From Sphingobium sp. JS3065 (lineage in GTDB: Bacteria > Pseudomonadota > Alphaproteobacteria > Sphingomonadales > Sphingomonadaceae): 64,000 nt of DNA. How positions within the stretch are numbered: the stretch's first letter is position 1; the number at the start of each line of letters is the position of its first letter. A program made the position numbers and the translations under genes. The notes below the pieces were generated by a model that was given only the letters and a program-made list of their open reading frames with translations, did not search any database and was not told where the DNA came from. Below are positions 37,923-45,458 of the stretch, one piece after another. The stretch spans positions 3,041,501 through 3,105,500 of the forward strand of contig NZ_CP102664.1 in NCBI RefSeq assembly GCF_026427355.1. The letters run 5' to 3'.

Positions 37923-38163
37923 CCCTCTCCCTTGAGGGAGAGGGCTGCGAAGACTTGGCAGCTTGCTGCCTTAGTCGTAGCTGGGTGAGGGGAGCGAACA
38001 GGTCGATTATGCCCCCGGCATGATCTAAGGGCTGCGGGGCAGCCCTTACCTGTTCGCTCGATCCACAGGATCGCGCGGGCCGCAGGCCCGCTCCCCCTCA
38101 TCCAACTGCGCCTAGGCTCCTTCGTCGCCAAGGCTTCGTATCCTTCTCCCTCAAGGGAGAAGG
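37923..38163. repeat. nested palindromic repeat, about 240 bp
   Basis: The outer ends are two short palindromes, CCCTCTCCCTTGAGGGAGAG (37923 on) and CCTTCTCCCTCAAGGGAGAA (38142 on). Inside, GAGCGAACAGG and CCTGTTCGCTC are exact inverted repeats around AAGGGCTGC/GCAGCCCTT. The left arm (CGAAGACTTGGCAGC, CTGGGTGAGGGGAG) roughly mirrors the right arm (CTCCCCCTCATCCA, GCCAAGGCTTCG). The whole unit can fold into one long hairpin. No coding signal. Confidence 0.75.
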
Positions 38164-38522
38164 AATGTCCTGGATTGGCCATCCTCAGCCCTTAAACGCT
38201 CCCTGTTCCCAAACCCAGTTCACACGGCGGACACCGTAACCCAACGGCCACACCCCCTAAAAAACCATCCTATTTCCCCTACAGCCGCTTATTTCCTCCT
38301 GTCCTATTCCGCGCCCACCGCCCTATCCCGCATCCCTCTTCGAAACGGCCCCTGCAACACCCTCTCGCATACGCGCGCCCAGGCACGCGCGCGCATACAC
38401 TGTGAACTTCGGCCAAAAATGCCCATGAACAGCCCGCTTCTCTCTCCAAATCCCGCCATTCACCACCAATTCAAACAGCCCGCCCTATGCATGGTGGATA
38501 TGCAGGATGAAGGAGAAGGGCG
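38164..38522. other. 359 bp intergenic stretch without a recognisable gene
   Basis: Pyrimidine-rich on the plus strand (many CCC and TCC runs), with an ACGCGCGC / GCGCGCGC stretch near 38375-38395. It should contain the promoter of the lipoprotein pair. I find no ORF with coding character, no RNA motif and no terminator. Confidence 0.5.
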
Positions 38523-39131
38523 ATGGCCTGGACCGGACAGAGTTTCCTCGCCGCGATCGGTCTTGCCGGCGTGCTGGCCCTGGGCGGGTGCGGCTATGAC
38601 GACGGCTATTATGGCGGCGTCAGCGTCGGCACCGGCTATTATGGCGGCGGCTATTATGACGATTATTGGAACTCCGGCTATTACCGGCCGGGCTATTATA
38701 GCGGTTGGTATAACGGCTATTATTATCCCGGCAGCGGCTATTATGTCTATAATCGCAGCGGCCACCGCCAACGCTGGAACGAAGGCCAGCGCCGCTATTG
38801 GGAGGGCCGCCGCGAAGCCCGCCGGGACGACGGCAGGCGCGGCGACTGGAACAATGGCGCGCCGCGCCAAAGCTGGCGGGAACGGTCCGGCGGCGATGGC
38901 AATCGGTGGAACGGAAATTGGCGGAACGCCCGTCAGGGCAATCCCGCCGCAAGCGCGCAGGCGCCGCAACCAGGAAGAGGGCAAGGGGATATGACCACAT
39001 CACGGGCTGAACGAAATTGGGGCAATGCACCCAGAGTCCGTTCAGATGGTGCTGCGCGTTCCGAAAACGGCGCGCGGTCCGACGGCGGCAACCGGTCCCG
39101 GCGCGACGGCTGGCGTGGCCGGCGCGACTGA
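38523..39131 (+). CDS. Tyr/Gly-rich lipoprotein with Arg-rich C-terminus
   Basis: 202 aa. The signal peptide ends in a lipobox (AGVLALGGC, Cys about residue 23). Residues about 24-80 are made of GYY/GYYGG-type repeats, with many tyrosines and glycines and hardly any charge apart from Asp. Residues about 81-202 are rich in Arg, Trp, Asn and Gly (RRYWEGRREARRDDGRRG). It should be a lipid-anchored periplasmic or surface protein with no fixed fold. ATG at 38523 follows AAGGAG. The stop and the next start share an A (TGATG), so it is co-translated with a second lipoprotein. No family recognised. Confidence 0.82.
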   Translation: MAWTGQSFLAAIGLAGVLALGGCGYDDGYYGGVSVGTGYYGGGYYDDYWNSGYYRPGYYSGWYNGYYYPGSGYYVYNRSGHRQRWNEGQRRYWEGRREARRDDGRRGDWNNGAPRQSWRERSGGDGNRWNGNWRNARQGNPAASAQAPQPGRGQGDMTTSRAERNWGNAPRVRSDGAARSENGARSDGGNRSRRDGWRGRRD

Positions 39132-39799
39132 TGCGGGTTCGGCATAGCGCAGTTTTTGCCCTGCTCCTGCTCGCGGCCTGCGACGGCCGGGAGGAGAGCG
39201 CGATCGACAATCTGGCCAATGGCGCGAATGCCGCGCAGGTCGAAAATAATGTCCGGGCGGAAGCGATGGCGGTGATGGAGCCGCTCGACCCGCCCGCGCC
39301 CGGCACGCCCGGCGGCCTGCCGGTCGATCCCGATCCGGTGGGGGAGGAGGATTCCATCGATCCCAAGGGCGCGCAGGGCGCCGCCCAGGTGGTGCAGGGC
39401 TATTACGGCCTGCTGGAGGAGAAGCGCTATGGCGATGCGCAGGATCTGTGGAACGACAACAGCGCCATCGGCGCGGAGGACGATGTCCGTTTCGCCGCCC
39501 GCTTCCGCAATTTCAGCGAAGTGCACGCCCATGTCGGCGCGCCGGGGGAGCTGGAGGGCGCGGCGGGGTCGCTGTTCGTGACCGTGCCGGTGCAGGTCTA
39601 TGGCCGGCTCGCCGCGAACGGCAAACCCTGGTACCGGTTGCGCCAGGTGACGCTGCGCCGGGTCAACGACGTGCCCGGCTCCGGCGAGGCGGATCGCCGC
39701 TGGCATATCGAAAGCATCGGTCCCTATGAACCGCCGGCGGACGAAGCGGCGGAGACGGGCAACGCCATCTCAGCCACCGACGGGCTTCTTAAGAAATAG
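39131..39799 (+). CDS. lipoprotein of unknown function
   Basis: 222 aa. A short signal peptide ends in LLLLAAC (Cys about residue 17). A Pro/Asp-rich linker (about 50-80) leads to a domain with AQVVQGYYGLLEEKRYGDAQ (about 85-104), which looks like the first helices of a DUF4440/NTF2-like fold, then beta strands (FVTVPVQVYGRL, YRLRQVTLRRV). I infer a small periplasmic lipoprotein. The start overlaps the stop of the GYY-rich lipoprotein (TGATG). Its last 11 bases overlap the end of the leftward cyclophilin gene. Confidence 0.82.
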   Translation: MRVRHSAVFALLLLAACDGREESAIDNLANGANAAQVENNVRAEAMAVMEPLDPPAPGTPGGLPVDPDPVGEEDSIDPKGAQGAAQVVQGYYGLLEEKRYGDAQDLWNDNSAIGAEDDVRFAARFRNFSEVHAHVGAPGELEGAAGSLFVTVPVQVYGRLAANGKPWYRLRQVTLRRVNDVPGSGEADRRWHIESIGPYEPPADEAAETGNAISATDGLLKK

Positions 39800-40241
39800 T
39801 CGCCTTGACGATCTTGCCGGGGGTCTTGGGCGGCTCGCCCTTGGGCAGGGCGTCGACATGCTCCATGCCGGACGTGACTTCGCCCCAGACGGTGTACTGG
39901 CCGTCCAGGAAGGTGGCGTCGTCGAAGCAGATGAAGAACTGGCTGTTCGCGCTGTTGGGGTTCATCGCGCGGGCCATGGAGCAGACGCCCCGGACATGCG
40001 GTTCGCGGCTGAATTCGGCCTTCAGGTCGGGCAGCTTCGATCCGCCCATGCCGGTGCCGGTCGGGTCGCCGCCCTGGGCCATGAAGCCGGGGATGACGCG
40101 GTGGAACACGACGCCGTCATAGAAGCCGTCCTTGGCCAGTGCGGTGATCCGCTCGACATGGCCGGGGGCCAGGTCCGCGCGCAGCTTGATGACGACGTCG
40201 CCGCCGCTGTCGAGGGTAAGGGTCAGGGTGTCGTCGGCCAT
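39789..40241 (-). CDS. cyclophilin-type peptidyl-prolyl cis-trans isomerase
   Basis: 150 aa, single cyclophilin domain and no signal peptide, so cytoplasmic (PpiB-like). VVFHRVIPGFMAQGGDPTGTG (about 44-64) has the catalytic Arg-Phe-Gln region, and NSANSQFFI and QYTVWGEV follow. It speeds proline isomerisation in folding proteins. ATG at 40241. The 3' ends of this gene and the lipoprotein on the other strand overlap by 11 bp. It diverges from mgtE across 145 bp. Confidence 0.93.
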   Translation of the reverse strand: MADDTLTLTLDSGGDVVIKLRADLAPGHVERITALAKDGFYDGVVFHRVIPGFMAQGGDPTGTGMGGSKLPDLKAEFSREPHVRGVCSMARAMNPNSANSQFFICFDDATFLDGQYTVWGEVTSGMEHVDALPKGEPPKTPGKIVKATIS

Positions 40242-40386
40242 GAAAAATCCTCTCTTGGGGGAAAATGGGAATGATCGACCATATAAAGCGTTAAGGCCGG
40301 GATGGAAGCGCCTTGGGGCATTGCAATTATGACGGGCATCGGCAAAAGCGGGCAGATGTTACAGGAACCGGACAGTAGGGGACGCG

Positions 40387-41814
40387 ATGAGCGAACGAGC
40401 CGATACGGCCGAACCCCGGCCGGACGAACTGGGCGATATCGCCGCTGAACAGGCCGAATCCCGCCATGACGAGGATGACCGGCTGAAGGGCGAATTCGTC
40501 TCCGCCGTGCTGGACGCGGTGGAGGCGGACGACCGCGACCGGGCGCGCGAACTGGTCTCGCCGCTGCACCCCGCCGACATTGCCGATCTTCTGGAACTCA
40601 CCCCGTCCGAACGGCGCGGCGAGGTGGCGGCCGCGCTGGGCGACCTGGTCGGCGCGGAGGTTCTGTCCGAACTCAACGACTATGTCCGCGACGACCTGCT
40701 CGACGCGCTGCTGCCCGAACAGGTGGCCGAATTCGCCGCCGAACTCGACACCGACGACGCCGTCGCCATCATCGAGGATATGGAGGAGGCCGACCAGCAG
40801 GCCGTCCTCGACGCGATGGAGCCGGAAGACCGCGCCGCCATCCAAAGCGCGCTCTCCTACCCGGAGGAATCCGCCGGCCGCCTGATGCAGCGCGATCTGG
40901 TCGCGGTGCCGGAACATATGACGGTCGGGCAGGTGATCGACTATCTGCGCGACATGTCCGACCTGACGACGGATTTCTGGGAAATCTTCGTCGTCGACGA
41001 AGCGCACAAGCCGATCGGCACCTGCCAGCTAAGCTGGGTGCTGACCTGCCCGCGCAGCGTCGCCATGGCGGACCTGATGAAGCGCGAACAGACGCTGATC
41101 CCGGTCGACATGGATCAGGAAGAGGTCGCATTGCGCTTCCAGAAATATGCGCTGATCTCCGCCGCCGTGGTGGACGCCAGCGGACGGCTGGTCGGCATGA
41201 TCACGGTCGACGACATCGTCCACATCATCTCCGAGGAAGCGGGCGAGGACATACTCCGCCTGTCCGGCGCGGGCGAGGGCGACATCAACCAGCCGATCCT
41301 GGAAACGGTGCGCACGCGCCTCCAGTGGCTGGTGGTCAATCTGGGCACGGCGATCCTGGCGGCGTCGGTGGTCGGGCTGTTCCAGGCGACCATCTCCAAA
41401 TATGTGGTGCTTGCCGTCCTGATGCCGATCGTGTCGGGCATGGGCGGCAATGCGGGGACGCAGACCATGGCGGTCGCCGTGCGCGCCCTTGCCACCAACC
41501 AGCTCACCAGTTCCAACACCATCCGCCAGATCGTCCGCGAATTCCGCATCGCCAGCGCCAACGGTACGGCGCTGGGCATATTGATTGGCGTCGCTGTCGG
41601 GCTGATCTACGGCAATCACGACCTTGGCATCGTCATCGCGCTCGCCATGCTGATCAACAATCTGGTGGCGGGGCTGGCGGGCATATTGGTGCCGGTGACG
41701 CTGGACCGGATGAATGTCGATCCGGCCGTGTCCTCCGCCGTGTTCGTGACGACGATGACGGACGTGATGGGTTTCTTCTCCTTCCTGGGCCTGGCCACGG
41801 TCTGGGGCCTGTAG
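40387..41814 (+). CDS. mgtE: magnesium transporter MgtE
   Basis: 475 aa. The cytoplasmic N domain (about 35-155) is of the helical MgtE_N type with HPADIADLLE. Two CBS domains (about 160-280) sense Mg, and five membrane helices (about 310-475) include PIVSGMGGNAGTQTMA, the ion-selecting motif. It is a Mg2+ channel in the inner membrane, gated by cytoplasmic Mg. ATG at 40387 follows AGGGG. It is followed 40 bp later by the DUF1489 gene in the same direction. Confidence 0.94.
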   Translation: MSERADTAEPRPDELGDIAAEQAESRHDEDDRLKGEFVSAVLDAVEADDRDRARELVSPLHPADIADLLELTPSERRGEVAAALGDLVGAEVLSELNDYVRDDLLDALLPEQVAEFAAELDTDDAVAIIEDMEEADQQAVLDAMEPEDRAAIQSALSYPEESAGRLMQRDLVAVPEHMTVGQVIDYLRDMSDLTTDFWEIFVVDEAHKPIGTCQLSWVLTCPRSVAMADLMKREQTLIPVDMDQEEVALRFQKYALISAAVVDASGRLVGMITVDDIVHIISEEAGEDILRLSGAGEGDINQPILETVRTRLQWLVVNLGTAILAASVVGLFQATISKYVVLAVLMPIVSGMGGNAGTQTMAVAVRALATNQLTSSNTIRQIVREFRIASANGTALGILIGVAVGLIYGNHDLGIVIALAMLINNLVAGLAGILVPVTLDRMNVDPAVSSAVFVTTMTDVMGFFSFLGLATVWGL

Positions 41815-41854
41815 CGGGTCTTGACCTCCGCCGGTCACGGCCCATCTTCAAACC

Positions 41855-42253
41855 ATGCCGCTCCACCTCACCAAGATCGCTTTCCGAAGCGAAAGCCCCG
41901 CCACGCTCCGCGCCTGGCTGGAAAGCCATGCGGAGGAGGCGCGCCTCACCACCCGCTATCTGCCCAAGCGGCTGGAGGAACTGGCGGGCGGTTCGCTCTT
42001 CTGGATTCACGGCCATCAACTGGTCGGACGCAGCCCGATATGGGGCTTTGAGGAAACGGGGCAGGGCCGTTACTGGATCAGGCTGGAGCCGCGCCTGATC
42101 CCGGTCCGCGCACTGCCCAAGCGCGCGCATCAGGGCTGGCGCTATCTGGAAGACAAGGATGCGCCGCCCGATCTGGACTCGGGCGAGGCCAATGATCTGG
42201 ACGCGATGTCGCCTGAATTGCTGGGGAAATTGTCGCGGCTGGGGTTGTTGTGA
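41855..42253 (+). CDS. DUF1489 family protein
   Basis: 132 aa, soluble. The family is common in alphaproteobacteria and its function is unknown. Recognisable conserved pieces are LTTRYLPKRLEEL, GSLFWIHGHQLVGRSPIWGF and IRLEPRLIPVRALPKRAHQGW, which reads like a beta-rich fold, then YLEDKDAPPDL. The C-terminal segment MSPELLGKLSRLGLL is as expected. ATG at 41855. It is probably co-transcribed with mgtE. No active-site motif is evident. Confidence 0.85.
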   Translation: MPLHLTKIAFRSESPATLRAWLESHAEEARLTTRYLPKRLEELAGGSLFWIHGHQLVGRSPIWGFEETGQGRYWIRLEPRLIPVRALPKRAHQGWRYLEDKDAPPDLDSGEANDLDAMSPELLGKLSRLGLL

Positions 42254-42301
42254 GCCCCGTTGCGCCATGTTCCGATAGAGCGGGCAGCGGGTGCGGCGGC
42301 G

Positions 42302-42766
42302 TTAATCAGCCCCCTCCGCTCTCTGGATTTCCGCCGGTTTGCGCCGGGCGAACAGGGACGCCAGCTTCTCCTCTTCCTCCGCGCTCAATTCCTTCGCCGC
42401 ATCGGGGAACATCTCCTCCTCTTCCTCTTCGATATGGTGGAGATAGCGCTTCTTCATATCGGCGAAGATCCGGCGCCATTCCTCCCCGTTGAAGGGGGCG
42501 TCCTCCAGCTCCTCCAGATAATCGTCGATTTCCTTATGCTCCGACACGCTGTGCTGCGCGTCTTCGCGCAGGTCCGGCCGCGCCAGCATGGTGGCGTAGA
42601 GCGTCTCCTCCTCCGCCGCCGCATGGGCCGTCACTTCGACCCTGAATTGTTCGAACAGCTTTTCCAGCCGGTCGGGCTCGTCCTGCGCATCGGCCATCTT
42701 GTCGAACAATTGGCGATGCGCGTCGTGATCCTGCTTCAGTCGGTCGAAGATGCTGGTGTCGGCCAT
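42302..42766 (-). CDS. hemerythrin domain protein
   Basis: 154 aa four-helix protein. Iron-ligand positions are visible as QDHDAHRQLF (first His pair), VTAHAAAEEETLY (HxxxE), SEHKEIDDYL (HxxxE-like), and YLHHIEEEEEEMFP. It binds a di-iron centre and may sense or carry O2 or related species. The acidic tail (SAEEEEKLASLF) is unlike a membrane anchor. ATG at 42766 follows AAGGAG. Its downstream neighbour on the other strand converges. It lies 53 bp downstream of the small membrane protein gene in the same direction. Confidence 0.9.
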   Translation of the reverse strand: MADTSIFDRLKQDHDAHRQLFDKMADAQDEPDRLEKLFEQFRVEVTAHAAAEEETLYATMLARPDLREDAQHSVSEHKEIDDYLEELEDAPFNGEEWRRIFADMKKRYLHHIEEEEEEMFPDAAKELSAEEEEKLASLFARRKPAEIQRAEGAD

Positions 42767-42819
42767 GGGGGTTGCTCCTTCTCGTCAGGAAGGAACAACG
42801 ACGGACCGCGGGTTTGGGT

Positions 42820-43116
42820 TCAGCCGAACAGAGCGCGGAAGATGATCGCGACCGGAATCCAGAGCAGCCCGCCGACGACGCTGGCGGACCAGAGCTGCAC
42901 CAGATCACGGCGGAAGCGCAGGTCCAGGCCGTGGGATGACAGGCCGCTCCGGTCGAACATTTCCCACCGCCGCTCTAGCCCCCGCGCCGCGACGGCAAAG
43001 CCGCCGATCGCGATGATGATGCCCAGATGCAGCAGCAGCGATCCGCCCATCTTGGCGACGATGAAAATCTGAAGCAGGCAAAAGACGATCAGGGCGGCAG
43101 CCAGATGCGTACTCAT
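42820..43116 (-). CDS. small three-helix membrane protein, unknown
   Basis: About 98 aa. Two hydrophobic helices near the start (LAAALIVFCLLQIFIVAKM, LLLHLGIIIAIGGFAVAARG) and one near the end (SASVVGGLLWIPVAIIFRAL) are separated by a basic cytoplasmic part (RRWEMFD, DLRFRRDL). Start uncertain: ATG at 43116 (MSTHLA) is chosen because the first helix begins there. ATG 43134 and a TTG at 43170 with a GAGGCGA upstream are alternatives. It may be in one transcript with the hemerythrin gene. Family not recognised. Confidence 0.65.
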   Translation of the reverse strand: MSTHLAAALIVFCLLQIFIVAKMGGSLLLHLGIIIAIGGFAVAARGLERRWEMFDRSGLSSHGLDLRFRRDLVQLWSASVVGGLLWIPVAIIFRALFG

Positions 43117-43317
43117 CCGCCGGGCATGGCCCATGCGGTGCGATGCGTCATCATTCCACTTCGTCGCCAAAAATTTCGCCTCTTTCCCAGTGCAGGCCCA
43201 AGGAAAACATGAACGGTTGCGCCGATCAACGGCAAAATGCGGATGACTCGCGGAAAAATCGCACGTGGGCCGCGTCTACAAATCGAAAAGCCGGGAAATG
43301 GCCCGAAGCGGACGCTG

Positions 43318-43462
43318 AAATCCTCCCTGCGCGAAGCGTGGGGAGGGGGACCGTTCGCAAAGCGAATGGTGGAGGGGAAGTTTCGGAGGTCGTGCCCCTT
43401 TCCCCACCACCAGCCTGCGGTTGGTCCCCCTCCCCCCATCTCTCGATGGGGAGGATTGGCGA
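43318..43462. repeat. GC-rich dispersed repeat with CCTCCC/GGGAGG arms
   Basis: Begins ATCCTCCCTGCGCGAAGCG and ends near GATGGGGAGGATTGG, with internal TTCGCAAAGCGAA and CCACCACCAGCCTGCGGTTGG palindromes. It is of the same style as the repeat at 9529. It fills the space between the small membrane protein and the aldolase gene; nothing coding is seen there. Confidence 0.6.
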
Positions 43463-43535
43463 TGTCGGCCTTCCACCCAACCCATCCGGCAAGCGCCAAA
43501 TTCATCCAAGCCCAACGCTGAAGGACGATGCAGCC

Positions 43536-44306
43536 TCAATCCCGCCAGCTTGAATCGATGCGGTCGATCAGCCGGACCATCGCCTCGAAATCCGGCACGC
43601 CGGGGCCGACCGGCAATTGCACGCCGCTCAGGTCGCGCTGGTGCACGGCGATGACCTCCGGCGGGATGTCCACCGGCGTTCCGGCCGCGCCCGTCGCCAC
43701 CTGAATCTCGCAGGCGCGCTGGAGCAGCCATTGGGTCAGGAACGCTTCCGGCAGGGACTTCGCCATGACCAGCGTGCCGTGGTTGCGCAGCATCATGATG
43801 CGGCGGTCGCCCAGATGAGCGATCAGCCTCTCGCCCTCTTCGGGACGGATCGTGACGCCTTCGAAATCATGATAGGCGATTCGGCCGATGAAGGCGGCGG
43901 CGTAGAAATTGGTGGGCGTCAGCCCCTCCCGCGTGGCGCTGACGGCCATGCCCGCGGTGGTGTGGGTATGGATGATGCAATGCGCGTCGGGCAGGTGGCG
44001 GTGGAACAGGCCGTGCTGGGTGAAGCCGGCGCGGTTGACCGGATAGGGGCTGCCGTCCAGCACATGGCCGTCAATGTCGATCTTGACCAGGTTCGACGCG
44101 GTCACTTCGCTGTAGAGAAGGCCGAAAGGATTGATCAGGAAGGCGTTTTCTTCCTCCGGCACGCGCAGGGTGATATGGTTGTAGATCAGTTCCGACCAGC
44201 CCAGATGGTCGAATATGCGGTAACATGCGGCGAGTTGCCGGCGCGCGGCCCATTCCGAAGCCGACATGTCGGGGCGTTTGCCGGTGGTCCTGGCGGCTGT
44301 TGCCAT
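43536..44306 (-). CDS. class II aldolase/adducin family protein
   Basis: 256 aa. The zinc-binding pattern is complete: IIHTHTTAGMAVS (two His, about 110-115) and LRNHGTLVMAKS (third His, about 173). The N-terminal YNHITLRVP and FLINPFGLLYSEVTASNLVK are the substrate-loop signature. Enzymes of the family split sugar phosphates such as fuculose-1-P, but many members in sphingomonads have unknown substrates. No sugar kinase or transporter is adjacent. ATG at 44306. Divergent from rpsU. Confidence 0.88.
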   Translation of the reverse strand: MATAARTTGKRPDMSASEWAARRQLAACYRIFDHLGWSELIYNHITLRVPEEENAFLINPFGLLYSEVTASNLVKIDIDGHVLDGSPYPVNRAGFTQHGLFHRHLPDAHCIIHTHTTAGMAVSATREGLTPTNFYAAAFIGRIAYHDFEGVTIRPEEGERLIAHLGDRRIMMLRNHGTLVMAKSLPEAFLTQWLLQRACEIQVATGAAGTPVDIPPEVIAVHQRDLSGVQLPVGPGVPDFEAMVRLIDRIDSSWRD

Positions 44307-44381
44307 GGCGATCCTCCTCCTTGTTTATAGGGGCGACTATCTGCCCATCCCGCGCCTCTGTCGAGAAAAACGGCTTTTGGG

Positions 44382-44410
44382 TTGAATTTGCGCGACTCTG
44401 CTGATAGGGC
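44382..44410 (+). promoter_or_regulatory. possible rpsU promoter
   Basis: TTGAAT (44382-44387), 17 bp, TAGGGC (44405-44410; TGATAG is an overlapping alternative). The -35 is fair and the -10 weak; assigned mostly from position, about 120 bp ahead of the start codon. Confidence 0.3.
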
Positions 44411-44531
44411 GCGCCCCACACGGCGCAGGGTGACCTGCGGCGACTCACCGCTATTTCATTCGGGCGGCCCGTCGGGAAGGGTTTTGTTTTCCTGGCGATC
44501 CTTCCGTTTTCGACTGGAGTTTGACTGGCTT

Positions 44532-44738
44532 ATGCAAATCATCGTTCGCGACAACAATGTCGACCAGGCCCTGCGCGCGCTCAAGAAGAAGCTGCAGCGT
44601 GAGGGCGTGTATCGCGAGATGAAGCTGCGCCGTCATTATGAGAAGCCCTCGGAAAAGCGCGCCCGCGAAAAGGCTGCCGCCGTGCGCCGCGCCCGCAAGC
44701 TGGAGCGCAAGCGCGCTGAGCGCGACGGCGTCCGTTAA
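44532..44738 (+). CDS. rpsU: 30S ribosomal protein S21
   Basis: 68 aa, highly basic. Starts [20 protein letters not shown], the typical alphaproteobacterial S21, followed by [20 protein letters not shown] and a Lys/Arg-rich tail. S21 binds 16S rRNA near the anti-Shine-Dalgarno region and helps start translation. ATG at 44532 is fixed by the family; the GGAG upstream is rather far (about 13 bp). A GGGACG/CGTCCC hairpin (44753-44774) follows the stop and may partly end the transcript before the FKBP gene. Confidence 0.97.
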   Translation: MQIIVRDNNVDQALRALKKKLQREGVYREMKLRRHYEKPSEKRAREKAAAVRRARKLERKRAERDGVR

Positions 44739-44822
44739 GGATCGCCGTTTCCGGGACGGTCGGCTGATCGTCCCGTTCTTCCGCTGAAAACATCACCCGC
44801 ACCAATTTGCGAGGCATAGCGC

Positions 44823-45386
44823 ATGTCGACCACCGCCGTTCCCCTTCGTCCTATCGCCAAGGGGTCGTTGACGCGCCTCTGGGTGGGAATCGTCGCGGTG
44901 GCCCTGGCGGCTGGCGGCCTGGCCTGGGCCGGGCAGCAGGGCGTGGAACCCTCGCCCGCCAGCTTCCTGGTGCATAACGGTGGCGAAGAAGGCGTGGTGA
45001 CGACCGAATCGGGCCTGCAGTACAAGGTGCTGGAGGAAGGCTCCGGCCCCAGCCCGACCCCGGCCGACGTGGCGCTGGTGGGTTATAAGGGCACGTTGCT
45101 GGACGGCACGGTGTTCGATGAGAATCCGCAGACCGCCATGCCGGTGGATGGCGTGGTTCCCGGCTTCTCCGAAGGCCTGCAGAAGATGAAGAAGGGCGGC
45201 AAGTACCGCCTGTGGATTCCGGCCTAGCTTGGCTATGGCGATCAGGCCGCAGGCCCGATCCCGGCCAATTCGGTGCTGGTGTTCGACGTCCAGTTGCATG
45301 ATTTCAAGTCCAAGTCGGACATCATGCGCATGCAGCAGATGATGCAGCAGCAGGGCGGAATGCCGCAGGGCATGCCGGGCAACTAA
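44823..45386 (+). pseudogene. FKBP-type peptidyl-prolyl isomerase interrupted by an in-frame amber codon
   Basis: A single frame runs from ATG 44823 to TAA 45386 (187 codons) with one TAG at 45225-45227 (codon 135). Upstream is an N-terminal membrane anchor (about 19-38) and most of an FKBP domain: TTESGLQYKVLEEGSG, VALVGYKGTLLDGTVFDE and GGKYRLWIPA. After the stop the frame continues as LGYGDQAAGPIPANSVLVFD VQL, the missing last strand, and a Met/Gln-rich tail. Related proteins have Ser where the TAG stands (IPASLGYG), so one base change (TCG to TAG) is enough. A 134 aa product would lack part of the active-site pocket and is probably inactive. Confidence 0.85.
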
Positions 45387-45413
45387 GTCCGGCCGCAGTC
45401 GAAAAGCGAATGA

Positions 45414-45439
45414 GGGTCGGGGATTTCCCGGCCCTTTTT
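45414..45439 (+). terminator. rho-independent terminator after the FKBP gene
   Basis: GGGTCGGG / CCCGGCCC (8 bp with one T.G pair) around GATTT, then TTTTT. It lies 28 bp after the original stop codon. Confidence 0.8.
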
Positions 45440-45458
45440 CTTGTGGGGCTGGATTGGT

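Noticed and set aside
38370..38400. GCGCGC-rich stretch as an origin or attachment site
   Set aside because: No DnaA boxes, AT-rich segment, tRNA end or integrase nearby; simple alternating-base sequence.
38419..38994. Ala/Ile-rich frame over the GYY-rich lipoprotein
   Set aside because: Frame-shifted reading of the GGCTATTAT repeats; the other frame has a lipobox, a ribosome-binding site and a coupled downstream gene.
45225..45227. TAG in the FKBP gene as a recoded amino acid codon
   Set aside because: There is no sign of pyrrolysine machinery or suppressor tRNA in the window, and other genes here (thioesterase, DMT exporter, 2Fe-2S subunit) use TAG as an ordinary stop.
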